Positions 57,268 to 64,000 of a DNA stretch of 64,000 nt are shown here, piece after piece (the first letter of the stretch is position 1; every line of letters starts with the position of its first letter). The translations under genes were made by a program, and so were the position numbers. The notes beneath the pieces are model-generated. The model saw only the letters and a program-made list of their open reading frames with translations, was not told the DNA's origin and searched no databases. Location: positions 124,001 through 188,000 of the forward strand of contig JACKIL010000003.1 in assembly GCA_020638525.1 (NCBI GenBank), in the 5' to 3' direction. Origin of the DNA: Caulobacterales bacterium (lineage in GTDB: Bacteria > Pseudomonadota > Alphaproteobacteria > Caulobacterales > Parvularculaceae).

Positions 57268-58488
57268 ATGCGACGAGTAGTCGTCACAGGCGTAGGTGTT
57301 GTTTCCTCCATCGGCTCGAATGCAGCCGAAGTCACCGAAGCGTTGAAGGAAGGGCGCTCCGGAATCACTTTCGCTGAAGACTTCGCCGAGCTTGGATTCC
57401 GCTGCCAGGTGAAGGCGCGCCCGACGCTCGATTACGAAGCCGTGCTCGACCGGCGCACGCGGCGCTTCATGGGTGAAGGCGCGGGCTGGAACTATATCGC
57501 GATGCAGGAAGCGATCGCGGATGCGGGCCTCGCCGAGGATGAAATCAGCCATCCGATGACGGGCATCATCATGGGCTCGGGCGGGCCCTCGACGCGCGCG
57601 ATCGTCGAAGCGGCGGACAAGACGCGCGAGTCGAAGAGCACGAAGAAAATCGGCCCGACGCAGGTGCCGAAGGCGATGTCGTCGACGAATTCCGCAACGC
57701 TCGCCGTCGCCTACAAGATTCTCGGAATCAACTATTCGATCTCGTCCGCCTGCGCGACGTCGGTGCACTGCATCGGCGCGGCCGCCGAACAGATCATGAT
57801 GGGCAAGCAGGACGTGATGTTCGCCGGCGGCGGCGAAGAACTCGACTGGACGATGGCGAACCTCTTTGATGCGATGGGCGCGATGTCGACGGGTTACAAT
57901 GACCGCCCGCAAGTCGCGAGCCGCGCTTACGACAAAGACCGCGACGGTTTCGTCATCGCCGGCGGCGCTGCCACCGTCGTGCTCGAGGAATATGAACGCG
58001 CGAAAGCGCGCGGCGCGACCATCTATGGCGAGATCGTCGGCTATTTCGCGAACTCCGACGGCGAAGACATGGTGCAGCCCTCGGGCGAAGGCGCGGTGCG
58101 CTGCATGCGCGGCGCGCTGGAGACATGCCGGACGTCGGTTGATTATATTAACACACACGGCACTTCGACGCCGATTGGTGATTCCAAAGAGACCACGGCG
58201 ATCCGCGAAGTCTTCGGCAAGCAGATCCCGCCTTTCTCATCGACGAAGTCGCTCACCGGCCACTCGCTCGGCGCCGTCGGCGCGCAGGAGACTGTTTACG
58301 GCCTTCTCATGATGAAGCACCGCTTCCTCACCGCCTCGGCGCATATCGAAAATCTCGACCCCGAATTCGAGGGCCTGCCGATCATCCGCGAGCGGATCGA
58401 CAATGCGAAGATCGACTGCTTCCTGACGAACAGCTTCGGCTTTGGCGGCACCAATGGCTGCCTCGTCATCGCACGCTGTGACGGGTAA
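57268..58488 (+). CDS. fabB: 3-oxoacyl-ACP synthase I FabB
   Basis: Elongates cis-3-decenoyl-ACP made by FabA. The 406-residue thiolase-fold enzyme has active residues Cys162 (YSISSACATSVHC), His297 (YINTHGTSTPIGD) and His332 (KSLTGHSLGAVGAQ), matching Cys163/His298/His333 of E. coli with one residue offset. TGVGVVSSIG at the start and FLTNSFGFGGTNGCLVI at the end complete the pattern. It is translated with fabA and precedes a 65-aa membrane ORF and fabI. Confidence 0.97.
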   Translation: MRRVVVTGVGVVSSIGSNAAEVTEALKEGRSGITFAEDFAELGFRCQVKARPTLDYEAVLDRRTRRFMGEGAGWNYIAMQEAIADAGLAEDEISHPMTGIIMGSGGPSTRAIVEAADKTRESKSTKKIGPTQVPKAMSSTNSATLAVAYKILGINYSISSACATSVHCIGAAAEQIMMGKQDVMFAGGGEELDWTMANLFDAMGAMSTGYNDRPQVASRAYDKDRDGFVIAGGAATVVLEEYERAKARGATIYGEIVGYFANSDGEDMVQPSGEGAVRCMRGALETCRTSVDYINTHGTSTPIGDSKETTAIREVFGKQIPPFSSTKSLTGHSLGAVGAQETVYGLLMMKHRFLTASAHIENLDPEFEGLPIIRERIDNAKIDCFLTNSFGFGGTNGCLVIARCDG

Positions 58489-58491
58489 TCC

Positions 58492-58689
58492 ATGAATTTC
58501 GACGCGAGCCCCGGCGCGCTTGTGGCCTCCGCCCTTGTCGCGACCGCCGGGCTATGGTGGTTCCGGCGCATCCTGCAGGAGGTGCGCCGCCTGCCGGCGC
58601 CGACAAGAATCGGCATTTATGTTCTTGTCTGGCTCGCCTATTTTGTTCTGACGATGGTGCTCGCCGCCCGCACGATGGGCGCGGCTTAA
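58492..58689 (+). CDS. Small membrane protein in the fab cluster
   Basis: The 65 residues have two hydrophobic segments (ALVASALVATAGLWW and IGIYVLVWLAYFVLTMVLA) joined by a basic loop (FRRILQEVRRLPAPTR). It begins 3 bp after the fabB stop and ends 16 bp before fabI, so it is probably co-expressed. I do not recognise the family; a link to fatty-acid enzymes at the membrane is only a suggestion. Confidence 0.6.
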   Translation: MNFDASPGALVASALVATAGLWWFRRILQEVRRLPAPTRIGIYVLVWLAYFVLTMVLAARTMGAA

Positions 58690-58705
58690 GCGAAAGGGTT
58701 CCAAG

Positions 58706-59527
58706 ATGAGCGATGAGATTTCCTTCCCCAAAGGCGAGCTGATGAAAGGCAAACGCGGCCTCGTCATGGGCGTCGCGAACAAGAATTCCATCGCCTGGTC
58801 GATCGCCCAGCAGCTCCATGCGCAGGGCGCGGAAATCGCCTTCACCTATCTCAACGAAGCGATGGAGCGCCGCGTGCGCCCGCTCGCCGAGAGCCTCGGC
58901 GCCAAGCTCATTCTCGAATGCGACGTTCTCTCCGATGCGTCGATGGATGCAGCCTTCGCTGCGGTGAAGGAAGCGTGGGGAACGATCGACTTCCTCGTCC
59001 ATGCGATCGCTTTCACCGACAAGTCGGCGCTTGAAGGCTCTTTCGTCGCGAACACGACGCGCGCAATCTTCAAAGATACGATGGACGTCTCGGCGTTCTC
59101 CTTCGTTGACGCTGCAAACCGCGCCTCCAAAATGATGCCGAATGGCGGCTCGATGGTGACGCTCACCTATCTCGGCAGCGAACGCACCATTCCGAACTAC
59201 AACGTCATGGGCGTCGCCAAAGCCGCGCTCGAAGCCTCGACGCGTTACATCGCGCGCGATCTCGGCCCCCAGCAGATCCGCGTCAACGCGATCTCGGCGG
59301 GCCCCATCAGAACGCTCGCAGCCGCCGGCATTTCGTCGGGCCGCCACATGTTCTCTTTCAATCGTAAAGCGAGCCCCTTGCAGGACGATACGGACCCGAT
59401 GGGCGTTGCGGGCGCCGCGCTCTATCTCCTTTCCGATCTCGGCCTTTCGTGCACGGGCGAGACGCTGCATGTCGATGCAGGCTTCCATATCGTCGGCATG
59501 CCGGACGAAGCCGCGCTGAAAGAGTAG
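58706..59527 (+). CDS. fabI: Enoyl-ACP reductase (NADH) FabI
   Basis: Final reduction of each fatty-acid cycle and target of triclosan-type inhibitors. The 273-residue SDR enzyme has GLVMGVANKNSIAWSIAQQL (cofactor site), IDFLVHAIAF, Tyr155 in TLTYLGSERT and the catalytic Tyr165/Lys172 pair in TIPNYNVMGVAKAALEAS. PQQIRVNAISAGPIRTLAAAGI and LSCTGETLHVDAGFHIVGM form the substrate-binding loop and C-terminus. It follows fabA, fabB and a small ORF in one direction, so it probably shares their transcript. Confidence 0.97.
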   Translation: MSDEISFPKGELMKGKRGLVMGVANKNSIAWSIAQQLHAQGAEIAFTYLNEAMERRVRPLAESLGAKLILECDVLSDASMDAAFAAVKEAWGTIDFLVHAIAFTDKSALEGSFVANTTRAIFKDTMDVSAFSFVDAANRASKMMPNGGSMVTLTYLGSERTIPNYNVMGVAKAALEASTRYIARDLGPQQIRVNAISAGPIRTLAAAGISSGRHMFSFNRKASPLQDDTDPMGVAGAALYLLSDLGLSCTGETLHVDAGFHIVGMPDEAALKE

Positions 59528-59534
59528 CGCTCGC

Positions 59535-59960
59535 GTGGAAGTCGAAGCGATCATCGAAGCGCTTGGGCTCTCGCCGCATCCCGAAGGCGGGTGGTACCGC
59601 GAGACCTGGCGCGCTGACGCGCGCGCAGGCGAGCGCGCCGCCGGCACGGCGATCTATTTTCTCCTCAAGAAAGGCGAACGATCGCACTGGCACTATATCG
59701 ACGCCGCCGAGATCTGGCACTTCTATGCAGGCGCGCCCTTGAGACTGTCTCTTTCCGCAGACGGAAAGAAAACGAGCGAACACATTCTCGGGCCCGACAT
59801 CGCGTCGGGCGCGCGTCCGCAAATCGTCGTGCCGCAAGGGTGCTGGCAGGCAGGCGAAAGCCTTGGCGACTACACGCTGATCGGCTGCACGGTCTCGCCG
59901 GCCTTCGAGTTCGCCGGCTTCGAAATGGCGCCCAAAGACTGGGCGCCCGGCGAGCGCTGA
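59535..59960 (+). CDS. Cupin DUF985 (cupin_5) protein
   Basis: The 141 residues match the single-domain cupin_5 family: IIEALGLSPHPEGGWYRETWR, GTAIYFLLKKGERSHWHYIDAAEIWHFYAGAPLRLSLS and VVPQGCWQAGESLGDYTLIGCTVSPAFEFAGFEMA. His residues (SHWHYID, IWHFY) can coordinate metal. The family is of unknown enzymatic role, probably an epimerase/isomerase-like or metal-binding protein. GTG is the start codon, 7 bp after the fabI stop. It ends 2 bp from the convergent S10 gene. Confidence 0.86.
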   Translation: MEVEAIIEALGLSPHPEGGWYRETWRADARAGERAAGTAIYFLLKKGERSHWHYIDAAEIWHFYAGAPLRLSLSADGKKTSEHILGPDIASGARPQIVVPQGCWQAGESLGDYTLIGCTVSPAFEFAGFEMAPKDWAPGER

Positions 59961-59962
59961 GC

Positions 59963-61495
59963 CTATTGCGCTGGCTGCGCGATAAACTTCCGCACATCGG
60001 CGGCGAGCTTTTCGATCGAGGGCTGATGGATATACATCATGTGCCCCGCCTCATAATAAGTGATGGTGAGGCGGTCGCGATCGAAAGCGGGCTGCGCGAG
60101 CGTCATCTCTGTGCCGAAGAACGGCGTCGCCATGTCGAAATAGCCGTTTGCGGAAAGAACGCGCAGGTCCTTGTTCTGGCGCATGGCGCGCTCGATATAG
60201 GGCGCGACATTCACATAGGAATTGTCGCCGCCCGCATCGCGCGTCGCCCATTTCCAGCTTTGAACGCCGCCGAGCGTCACATAGGGCTCTGAAATGTCGA
60301 CTTTGAGGTCGCGCCCGAAATAGTCGAGCATCGCGGCGGTGTAAGCGCCGTCAATTCCGTAGGCGGATGGATCGGCGTCCGGGCTGTCGGAAACGCCGTC
60401 CGCCTCGCGGCCCGTGAAGCGCGAGTCGAGGCGCCCGACAGTGAGTCCTTCGTCACGCATCAACTCGCGCATGAAACGCCCCAGCGGCACGCGCATATTC
60501 GAGAGCGTGATGTATTTCTCGCTGAGCCCGGTGAGCGAAGCCATGCGCGAAATCGCGTGCTGGCGCGCCTCGGGAGAGAGAAGCTGGCCTTTCAGGAGCG
60601 CCGGCATGTATTCGTCCGTCGCGAAGGCGCGCGCATCGTCAAGGAATTTCCCGATATCGCCGCCCCACGCCTCGCGGTTGACTTTCTCATGATACCAGGC
60701 GGTCGCTGCATAGCTCGGCAAAAGGCCCACATAAGAAACGTCATTACCCGGATCGGTCGCGTCGAGGCCGAAATTCAGCACCGATGAAATCAGCACGATG
60801 CCGTTCATGGCGATGTCGGTCCAGCCGCTTTCAAGCGCATCGATGAGCGCGCCCGAGCGGGTCGTGCCATAGCTTTCGCCGATGAGATATTTCGGCGAGT
60901 TCCAGCGCTGGTTTTTCACGAGCCAGCGGCGGATGAATTCGCGGATCGATTCCGCGTCTTCCGTCACGCCCCAATATTCTTCGCCTTTCGCGTCGCCCAG
61001 CGTCTTGCTCCAGCCCGTGCCGACGGGATCGATGAAAACAAGATCAGCGACGTCGAGAATTGTCAGCGGGTTCGCCGCGATGTTGAACGGCGCCGCGCCG
61101 TCGTCCGACGGGCCGTCAGGAAGGCGCACGCGCTTCGGCCCGAAGACGCCCATATGAAGCCAGAGCGAGGCCGAACCCGGCCCGCCATTGTAGATGAACG
61201 CGACCGGACGTTTCGTCGGATCGGCATAGCCGTCAGCGAGATAGGTCGTCGAAAAGATCGACGCGCGCGGCTTGTTCTTGTCGTCGAGAATGTAGGTTTC
61301 TTCCGCGTACGCCTTGTAGCGGATGTTCTTGCCGTTCGCCGTGACGGAGCCGGTCGACTCAAACTTGCGCGGCTCAGGCGTCGCCTCGCCGGCGGCGGCC
61401 TTTTCATCCTTGGGCTTGGCGTCCTCATCCTGCGCGCGGGCGCAGGCGGAAACGGCGAGGACCAGGGCCAGAACAAGCGCAAGCGGACGTTTCAT
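59963..61495 (-). CDS. Exported S10-family serine carboxypeptidase-like protein
   Basis: The 510-residue alpha/beta hydrolase has a lipoprotein-type signal (LVLAVSAC, Cys near 18), so it is probably membrane-anchored outside the cytoplasm. Hallmarks are AFIYNGGPGSASLWLHMG (oxyanion hole), FIDPVGTGWSKT, LIGESYGTTRSGAL (Ser208) and a C-terminal His in GHMMYIHQPS, with Asp in NGYFDMATPF. Family members remove C-terminal residues from peptides at acidic pH. The ATG after AGGGGA was chosen; a GTG-like extension of ten codons is unlikely. Confidence 0.92.
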   Translation of the reverse strand: MKRPLALVLALVLAVSACARAQDEDAKPKDEKAAAGEATPEPRKFESTGSVTANGKNIRYKAYAEETYILDDKNKPRASIFSTTYLADGYADPTKRPVAFIYNGGPGSASLWLHMGVFGPKRVRLPDGPSDDGAAPFNIAANPLTILDVADLVFIDPVGTGWSKTLGDAKGEEYWGVTEDAESIREFIRRWLVKNQRWNSPKYLIGESYGTTRSGALIDALESGWTDIAMNGIVLISSVLNFGLDATDPGNDVSYVGLLPSYAATAWYHEKVNREAWGGDIGKFLDDARAFATDEYMPALLKGQLLSPEARQHAISRMASLTGLSEKYITLSNMRVPLGRFMRELMRDEGLTVGRLDSRFTGREADGVSDSPDADPSAYGIDGAYTAAMLDYFGRDLKVDISEPYVTLGGVQSWKWATRDAGGDNSYVNVAPYIERAMRQNKDLRVLSANGYFDMATPFFGTEMTLAQPAFDRDRLTITYYEAGHMMYIHQPSIEKLAADVRKFIAQPAQ

Positions 61496-61556
61496 CAGTC
61501 GTTCCCCTATCGGCGAGGCGCACACCTTACGGCTTCATGAAGGCAAATCAATCCGC

Positions 61557-61823
61557 TCAACCGCTTATGACTAGCAGCACAACGAAAAGGACGACGCTGA
61601 AGAGCGCAGGCGCGGCCCCGATGATCGCCGCGCGCCTCTTCGCGCCCGCAGCGCGCGCCCGAAGCGAAAAGAAAGCCGCCCCAATATAAGCCGCGCCGAT
61701 CGCGCCCATCATCAGCCTTATCTGGAGCCATAGCTCCGGCGACGCATTCGGAGAACTCGCGAGCAGGAGCACGATCATCAGGAGCGAGATGTTCGCGCTG
61801 ACGATGAGGGCGAGTATCGCCAT
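61557..61823 (-). CDS. Small polytopic membrane protein, unknown function
   Basis: The 88 residues contain three hydrophobic helices (ILALIVSANISLLMIVLLLA, LMMGAIGAAYIGAAFFS, and APALFSVVLFVVLLVIS) separated by basic RARAAGAKRRA. No family is recognised. It lies between two exported-hydrolase genes on the same strand, 9 bp after the DUF885 gene, which suggests co-transcription. Confidence 0.6.
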   Translation of the reverse strand: MAILALIVSANISLLMIVLLLASSPNASPELWLQIRLMMGAIGAAYIGAAFFSLRARAAGAKRRAAIIGAAPALFSVVLFVVLLVISG

Positions 61824-61832
61824 GACGCCCTC

Positions 61833-63740
61833 TTACGCTGCGCGCTTTGCTTCGATCCAGGCGCGGATTTTCTTCTCCAGCACCGGCATCGGCATGGAGC
61901 CTGTCAGCAGCACCTGATCGTGGAACTCGCGAATGTCGAACTTGTCGCCGAGCGCTTCTTCGGCTTCTTTGCGAAGCGCGTTGATGCGGATCATGCCGAG
62001 TTTGTATGAACAGGCCTGACCCGGCCACACCGAGTAACGTTCGACTTCGCGCGTCACCGAGGCGCGCGTCTCGCCGGTCGTGTCGACCATATAGTCGATC
62101 GCCTGTTCGCGCGTCCAATGCTTGGTGTGAAGCCCTGAGTCCGTAACAAGGCGCGCGGCGCGGAAAAGCTCGCTCTGGAGCCGCCCGAGATCGCCGACGG
62201 GATCATCAGCATACATACCCATTTCCGCCGCGACCTGTTCGGCGTAAAGCGCCCAGCCTTCGGAGAATTCCGAAAAGCCCATCATGTTGCGGATAAGCGG
62301 CAGGTCGTCGATCGCGCGCTGCAGCGATATCTGGAAGTGGTGGCCGGGAACGGCTTCGTGGAAGGTCAGCGTTTTCAGCGTGTGCTTCGGCCAGTCCGCC
62401 GTGTCTTTCAGGTTGATCCAGTAAATGCCGGGCCGCGTTCCGTCGAGCGAGGGGCCCGTATAATAGCCGCCGGGCGCGGAATCCTGCTCATAGACGGGAA
62501 TGCGCCGCACTTCGACCGATTGCTTCGGAATGGCGCCGAACCATTGCGGCGCCTTCTCCATCAGCTCCTTGATCTGCTCGTTGAGTTCGGCGAGCAGCGC
62601 TGCTCGGCCTTCATCCGTATTCGGATAGACCATGTCCGGCCGGGCGCCGAGCGCGACGAAGCGGTCCGCGACCGAGCCTTCGGTCATGCCCATGCCCTTG
62701 AAGATCGCATCCATCTCGCCCTGAATGCGCGCGACTTCGGAAAGGCCGAGTTCGTGTATCTCGTCGCCCGTCATGCCGTCAGCGCCATAGCTGTTGAGCG
62801 CGAGCTGGTAGAACGCATCGCCCTCCTCGCCGAGACGCCAGACGCCGGCGTCGCCGCCCGCCTGTTCCTTCAGCCCTTCAAGCGTCGCCGAAAGGCGCGC
62901 ATAAGCGGGGTAAACGACATCGCGCACGAGATCGCCCGCGCGCGCCGCGAACTCGCCGCGCTCTTCGGGCGTCAGCGAGTCAAGGCTTTCCATCTTCTCT
63001 TTCAAGGTCGCGACGAGCGGATTTTCTTCCGGCGACGCCTGCGTAAAGACGCGGATCGCCGTTACTGCGCCGTCAATCGCGAAGGCCGGCGGCGTCACGC
63101 CCTGCGCTGCATCCGAAACGAGCGACTGGCTGACCTCGTCGAAGACGCGGCTGAATTCCCCAAGACGCGAAAGATAGGCTTCGACATTCTTCTTCGAATC
63201 GACGGGATGCTGCGTGAGCAGCAGACGCGGCAGATAAAGGTGCGGGCCCGAAATCTGCGTCACCGAATAGGGCGAACCGACGCCCCAGGTGACGGCGCCG
63301 CCAAAAGGAAATTCGTTGCGGCGCGCGCCAAGTTCATAGGAGACTTTCAGGACGTCATAGGTGATCGCCGCCGTGCCCGAAAGCGCCGAGCGGTCTACCG
63401 AGCGCAACTCCTGCAGATATTGCTCGTTGATTTCCCTCGCGCGCTGATCAGCCTCGAAACCGTAATCGCCGAGGCGCGCATTGTAGTTCTCCCCTGCGAT
63501 CTCTTCCGAAACGCCAAGCGATGTCGCGAACTCGGGCGATTCCTTCAGCGCTTCGGCCGCCTGACGATCCGCCATGTCGAGAAAGGCCGTCGACGGATTA
63601 ACCGTTTCTTCCGCCTGCTCCGCCGACGCGCCAGCGCCGCCTTCGGCGCCGGGTTTCTTGTCGCATCCGCCGATGAGGGCGAGAAGAAACGCGGCGGAAA
63701 AGCCCGCGGCGTATTTGAACCGGCTCCGTGAAGACATCAT
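61833..63740 (-). CDS. DUF885-family zinc-peptidase-like lipoprotein
   Basis: The 635 residues carry a lipoprotein signal (FSAAFLLALIGGC, Cys near 26), predicting membrane anchoring. The family motif HEAVPGHHFQ (about 462-471) is an HExxxH-type zinc site, with downstream QISLQRAI and EGWALYAEQVAAEMG (the third acidic ligand region). DUF885 proteins are widespread in exported proteolytic sets but their substrates are unproven. A CDKKPG leader and a Gly/Ala-rich linker follow the lipobox. It is upstream of a small membrane ORF and the S10 gene on the same strand. Confidence 0.9.
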   Translation of the reverse strand: MMSSRSRFKYAAGFSAAFLLALIGGCDKKPGAEGGAGASAEQAEETVNPSTAFLDMADRQAAEALKESPEFATSLGVSEEIAGENYNARLGDYGFEADQRAREINEQYLQELRSVDRSALSGTAAITYDVLKVSYELGARRNEFPFGGAVTWGVGSPYSVTQISGPHLYLPRLLLTQHPVDSKKNVEAYLSRLGEFSRVFDEVSQSLVSDAAQGVTPPAFAIDGAVTAIRVFTQASPEENPLVATLKEKMESLDSLTPEERGEFAARAGDLVRDVVYPAYARLSATLEGLKEQAGGDAGVWRLGEEGDAFYQLALNSYGADGMTGDEIHELGLSEVARIQGEMDAIFKGMGMTEGSVADRFVALGARPDMVYPNTDEGRAALLAELNEQIKELMEKAPQWFGAIPKQSVEVRRIPVYEQDSAPGGYYTGPSLDGTRPGIYWINLKDTADWPKHTLKTLTFHEAVPGHHFQISLQRAIDDLPLIRNMMGFSEFSEGWALYAEQVAAEMGMYADDPVGDLGRLQSELFRAARLVTDSGLHTKHWTREQAIDYMVDTTGETRASVTREVERYSVWPGQACSYKLGMIRINALRKEAEEALGDKFDIREFHDQVLLTGSMPMPVLEKKIRAWIEAKRAA

Positions 63741-63886
63741 CTCATCCCTCGCTCTTCATGTTCAGCGCTTACTTGCGCCTTTTCCTTCTTTCCAATCGGG
63801 CGATCGCGTAAGGCGGCGCCTGAACTTCCCCCGGTTCTCGCGAAAAAGCGAGCTTGACCCCGCATGTTTCCTTGGGTTTCGAGCTG

Positions 63887-63900
63887 AAAAGGCGCCTTTT
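63887..63900. repeat. Perfect 14-bp palindrome AAAAGGCGCCTTTT
   Basis: Completely self-complementary and about 147 bp upstream of the DUF885 gene start in otherwise empty sequence. It may be a regulator site. The remaining 63741-64000 stretch contains no convincing gene; open frames there are antisense shadows. Confidence 0.35.
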
Positions 63901-64000
63901 GCGGAAGCCCCTTGTCATTGAAGCCGCGAGCGGCGGCGTCGACGAAAGAGCAGTATAGGCCCGCTTCAGCGCTGTAGGATAACTCTCCCCGAATTCGCCT

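Noticed and set aside
57220..58158. 312-residue minus-strand ORF opposite fabB
   Set aside because: Shadow of fabB; Arg/His/Ala-rich without family motifs.
1..64000. tRNA, rRNA, CRISPR array, prophage or IS element
   Set aside because: No T-loop-like sequences, regular spaced repeats, transposase or integrase motifs were seen by eye; small tRNAs could still be missed without a covariance search.
63741..64000. Partial gene at the right window edge
   Set aside because: Open frames are antisense to the DUF885 start or lack start signals; only a palindrome is supported.

Overview
The window looks like a chromosomal segment of a high-GC alphaproteobacterium. Evidence for this includes a divergent SenC / RegB-RegA redox-regulation locus, AddAB in place of RecBCD, the order tsaE-amgK-murU-addB-addA-trxA, the fabA-fabB-fabI cluster, ubiE-ubiB near coaBC-dut, an MmcB DNA-repair gene with an alphaproteobacterial-type SOS box, an intracellular PHB depolymerase and one perfect CtrA-type box. 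The many secreted peptidases would fit Caulobacterales/Parvularculales-type marine or soil bacteria, but that placement is inference. I found no rRNA, tRNA, CRISPR array, prophage or insertion sequence. Nearly all of the window is core genome with small accessory insertions.

Layout. 1-5.1 kb: a 5'-truncated Bcr/CflA transporter, rimM, then (after opposite-strand unknowns and a membrane protein) trmD-rplS. 5.2-11.0 kb: SRPBCC protein, M28 peptidase, SET-domain protein, GNAT and GT4 glycosyltransferase, a small secreted protein, malate dehydrogenase. 11-16.2 kb: LysE exporter and AGCS symporter, an ABM-fold protein, PHB depolymerase, SCO1/SenC. 16.2-18.3 kb: regB and regA. 18.4-26.3 kb: flavodoxin-fold reductase, M16 protease, a 67-aa membrane protein, GT2, YjhX-family protein, NTF2-like protein, mmcB, ferredoxin and ferredoxin reductase. 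26.4-35.6 kb: a tightly overlapping operon tsaE-amgK-murU-addB-addA, then trxA. 35.6-44.7 kb (minus strand): ihfB, lapA-type gene, trpF, trpB, trpA, accD, folC, split by a phosphatase, an M20 hydrolase, a MarR regulator and a small secreted protein. 44.9-51.8 kb: ubiE-ubiB, acyltransferase, coaBC, GNAT, dut, small membrane protein, ThiF/MoeB. 51.9-56.6 kb: DUF5694 and DUF2141 proteins, an alkaline-phosphatase-superfamily hydrolase, a D-2-hydroxyacid dehydrogenase, an SH3 protein. 56.7-64 kb: fabA-fabB-small membrane protein-fabI, cupin, S10 peptidase, small membrane protein, DUF885 lipoprotein.

How the genes work together. Ribosome maturation (rimM, trmD, rplS), unsaturated fatty-acid synthesis (fabA, fabB, fabI, with accD), the end of tryptophan synthesis (trpF, trpB, trpA), quinone synthesis (ubiE, ubiB), CoA and dUTP housekeeping, muropeptide sugar recycling (amgK, murU) and double-strand-break repair (addA, addB) are represented. 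Five predicted exported hydrolases (M28, M16, M20, S10, DUF885) suggest peptide scavenging, matched by an AGCS symporter and a LysE exporter.

Most interesting signal. A GTTC-N7-GTTC box covers the mmcB start codon. mmcB overlaps an NTF2-like gene by ATGA, and an orphan YjhX-family (toxin-related) gene follows on the same strand, preceded by a 7-codon ORF with a strong ribosome-binding site. This could be a LexA-controlled damage-response cassette; it is a hypothesis from sequence only. Other points worth a second look are a hairpin that hides a ribosome-binding site, a roughly 90-residue insertion in the AGCS symporter, the CtrA box, a MarR operator, and at least eight tail-to-tail gene pairs that overlap or nearly touch.
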